Origin: an uncultured beta proteobacterium
GTDB taxonomy: Bacteria > Pseudomonadota > Gammaproteobacteria > Burkholderiales > Burkholderiaceae_C
NCBI GenBank assembly: GCA_903914985.1
Contig: CAIWRE010000344.1
Location: 1-6,812, forward strand
Direction of reading: 5' to 3'
DNA: 6,812 nucleotides
Positions 5,463 to 6,812 of the stretch are shown here, piece by piece (positions within the stretch are counted from its first letter, which is position 1; the number at the start of each line of letters is the position of its first letter). The notes under the pieces were generated by a model. That model was not told the origin of the DNA, ran no database searches, and saw nothing but the letters and a program-made list of their open reading frames with translations. The position numbers were made by a program, and so were the translations under genes.

Positions 5463-5540
5463 GGCTTGTCATCTCTTTGGACGACGCCTTGTGGTACTGT
5501 CAATCGTGCGCTACGCATCAAAAAATGAAAGAAGTGAGCC

Positions 5541-6119
5541 ATGCTGCTGCTGATTCTGGGACTGCTGGTATTTTTGGGGACCCATTCCCTGCGTTTTGGA
5601 AGCGATGTCCGGCGTGATGCCTTGATCGCGCGTTTAGGTGCGGGTCGTTTCAAGGGCCTGTATTCGGTAGTGTCTGCAACCGGTTTGGTATTGGTCGTGC
5701 TGGGTTTCGGCATGGCCCGGGAGACCCCTGTTGTGCTGTGGATGCCTCCTGCAGGTATGCGGCACCTGACCTTTTTGTTGATGCTGGTCTCTATGGTGTT
5801 GTTGGCTGCCGCCTATGTGCCGCGCAATGCCATACGTGCCCGCGTTCACCATCCCATGGTGCTGTCCGTCAAAGTGTGGGCCTTGGCTCACCTGATTTGC
5901 AATGGGACGCTGGCGCATGTGGTCATGTTTGGTGCATTTTTGCTTTGGAGCGTGGTGTTGTTCAGAGCCTCCCGGCGCCGCGATGCCTTATTGGATGTGC
6001 AATACGTGGGCGGCGAAACCGTGCCCACACTCATTACTGTTGGTGTTGGTGTGTTTGCCTGGTTGGTGTTGTTAGGCTGGTTGCACGGAATCTTGATTGG
6101 CGTTCGTCTGATGGGCTGA
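5541..6119 (+). CDS. NnrU-family integral membrane protein
   Basis: A 192-residue inner-membrane protein with about five or six hydrophobic segments: roughly 1-14, 42-58, 75-93, 108-120, 125-141 and 164-187. Family features are THSLRF near the N-terminus (14-19), GRFKGLYSVVSATGLVL (35-51), the HHP motif at 104-106 and AHLICNGTLAHV (116-127). The family is named for a gene linked to nitrite/nitric oxide reduction in alphaproteobacteria, and plant zeta-carotene isomerase Z-ISO is a haem-binding relative. The conserved histidines here might therefore bind haem, but that is inference. No denitrification or carotenoid gene is nearby, so the role is open. The ATG has a modest upstream GAAGTGAG. The gene diverges from minC across the DnaA-box region and ends nine bases from the convergent DUF2788 gene. 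Confidence 0.88.
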   Translation: MLLLILGLLVFLGTHSLRFGSDVRRDALIARLGAGRFKGLYSVVSATGLVLVVLGFGMARETPVVLWMPPAGMRHLTFLLMLVSMVLLAAAYVPRNAIRARVHHPMVLSVKVWALAHLICNGTLAHVVMFGAFLLWSVVLFRASRRRDALLDVQYVGGETVPTLITVGVGVFAWLVLLGWLHGILIGVRLMG

Positions 6120-6128
6120 GGTGTTTGA

Positions 6129-6338
6129 TTACAGGTGCAGGAAAAATTGAATCGCCATCTTGGCGACAAACCCGACCATACCGAAAGACAGGCCTAAAAA
6201 CAGGACAAAGGTTCCGAATTTGCCTGCTTTGGACTCCCATGCCAGTTGTCCAATGATGAACAGCATGTACAGCATGAACGCACCCACCCCAAAGGTGAGG
6301 CCAAAACTGGCAATCTGGTCTTCGCTGTAACCCCACAT
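6129..6338 (-). CDS. DUF2788 small membrane protein
   Basis: A 69-residue protein with two membrane segments, about 11-31 (ASFGLTFGVGAFMLYMLFIIG begins at 10) and 43-67 (GTFVLFLGLSFGMVGFVAKM and onward), joined by a charged loop QLAWESKAGKFG. The very regular sequence, including SKAGKFGTFVLFLGL, is typical of the proteobacterial DUF2788 family, for which I know no function. Its ATG overlaps the TGA of the preceding DUF2189 gene by one base (TGATG), so the two are co-transcribed and probably translationally coupled. No independent ribosome binding site is evident, which fits coupling. Confidence 0.88.
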   Translation of the reverse strand: MWGYSEDQIASFGLTFGVGAFMLYMLFIIGQLAWESKAGKFGTFVLFLGLSFGMVGFVAKMAIQFFLHL

Positions 6339-6812
6339 CAGAGAAGCGCCGATAGAGAAGTGGCTGCGGTATCTTCATGGCGGCTTGGGAGATCGCTGGC
6401 GTCCACCAAATCCCGATAGGCATGCCAGCTGGCATGGCCCAGGAGTGGCACGACAGCGACCATGCCTAAGAGCAGCGAACACAAACCCAGCAAGCTCATG
6501 ACCAACAAAATGGCAGCCCACACTGCCATAGGAAACGGGTTCTTGAGGACCACACTCCAACTGATCAGAACAGCTTGCAAAAGCGAAATGCGTCGGTCCA
6601 GCAGCAGGGGCATGGTCACCACACTGGACGCAAAGATGGGCGCAGCCATGAAGCCACCCAAAGCCAGCCAGATTTCAAACAAATAGCCTTCTTTGGCGCC
6701 CACGACATAGCGCAAAAAATCAAGGGGGCTGTGGATCGCGATGGGGGACAGCAGCGTGATGAGTGCCGCTGATGTGAGAACCCAGCCAGTAGCAGCTATT
6801 GCCAACAGCAAA
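6338..6812 (-). CDS. DUF2189-type integral membrane protein, 5' partial
   Basis: The C-terminal 157 residues are visible; the frame is open to the right edge and its first full codon there is TTG for leucine, so the true start lies outside. Hydrophobic segments cover about 3-21, 46-70 and 96-124. The part VTMPLLLDRRISLLQAV (65-81), LKNPFPMAVWAAILL (89-103) and PLLGHASWHAYRDLVD (122-137) is the conserved C-terminal block of DUF2189 (COG5473, predicted integral membrane protein of unknown function). A short hydrophilic tail of about 20 residues follows. It forms an operon with the DUF2788 gene through a one-base stop/start overlap. Confidence 0.88.
   Translation of the reverse strand, partial: LLLAIAATGWVLTSAALITLLSPIAIHSPLDFLRYVVGAKEGYLFEIWLALGGFMAAPIFASSVVTMPLLLDRRISLLQAVLISWSVVLKNPFPMAVWAAILLVMSLLGLCSLLLGMVAVVPLLGHASWHAYRDLVDASDLPSRHEDTAATSLSALL

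Larger units (their letters stand above)
5212..5540. other. AT-rich divergent intergenic region with a DnaA-box cluster
   Basis: This gene-free 329 bp lies between the divergent minC and NnrU-family genes. The minC-proximal part is strongly AT-rich: 79 of the 110 bases from 5231 to 5340 are A or T by my count, unlike the GC-rich coding neighbours. It contains three exact DnaA boxes, one perfect 18-bp inverted repeat and a TAG/TAA triplet run, listed separately. I found no convincing sigma-70 promoter for either gene. Open frames across it look like shadows. Confidence 0.75.

Noticed and set aside
5489..5517. Possible promoter TTGTGG / TACGCA for the NnrU-family gene
   Set aside because: The spacing is right but the -10 matches only two of six consensus bases, so it is not supportable.
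5387..5713. Minus-strand open frame crossing the DnaA-box gap into the NnrU-family gene
   Set aside because: Its translation is low-complexity and basic with no recognisable domain, and it overlaps a membrane protein gene that reads well on the other strand.

Overview
The window looks like chromosomal housekeeping DNA from a betaproteobacterium, most likely a Comamonadaceae-type organism (Rhodoferax/Polaromonas/Acidovorax-like). This rests on moderately high GC coding sequence, the long IF-1 variant that Burkholderiales carry beside the standard IF-1, the minCDE order, and the NnrU, DUF2788 and DUF2189 membrane proteins. The lineage is inferred from protein resemblance, not from a marker gene. 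I see no mobile element, tRNA, rRNA or CRISPR array.

Left part (1-2514): a class I DAHP synthase (aroG type, 5' end cut by the window) runs rightward and meets a leftward pair, a small unrecognised protein followed by an 84-residue translation initiation factor IF-1. A 240-bp divergent intergenic region separates this pair from a rightward stand-alone class I glutamine amidotransferase, which ends in a strong intrinsic terminator.

Middle (2515-5211): a rightward Lrp/AsnC-family regulator with a perfect inverted repeat in its promoter region converges on the leftward minC-minD-minE operon. These three genes form the division-site selection system. MinC inhibits FtsZ, MinD is the membrane-bound ATPase that recruits MinC, and MinE drives the pole-to-pole oscillation. 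MinD keeps its key residues at the same numbers as the E. coli protein. The minC start is unclear.

Right part (5212-6812): a 329-bp non-coding gap between minC and a divergent NnrU-family membrane protein holds three perfect DnaA boxes (TTATNCACA). It also has a strongly AT-rich stretch, a perfect 18-bp inverted repeat and a TAG/TAA triplet run 5' of the first box. This is the most interesting part of the window: it could be a DnaA-controlled divergent promoter, a DnaA-titrating or reactivating locus, or part of a replication origin. The window ends with a leftward pair of small membrane proteins (DUF2189, cut by the window, then DUF2788) whose stop and start codons overlap.
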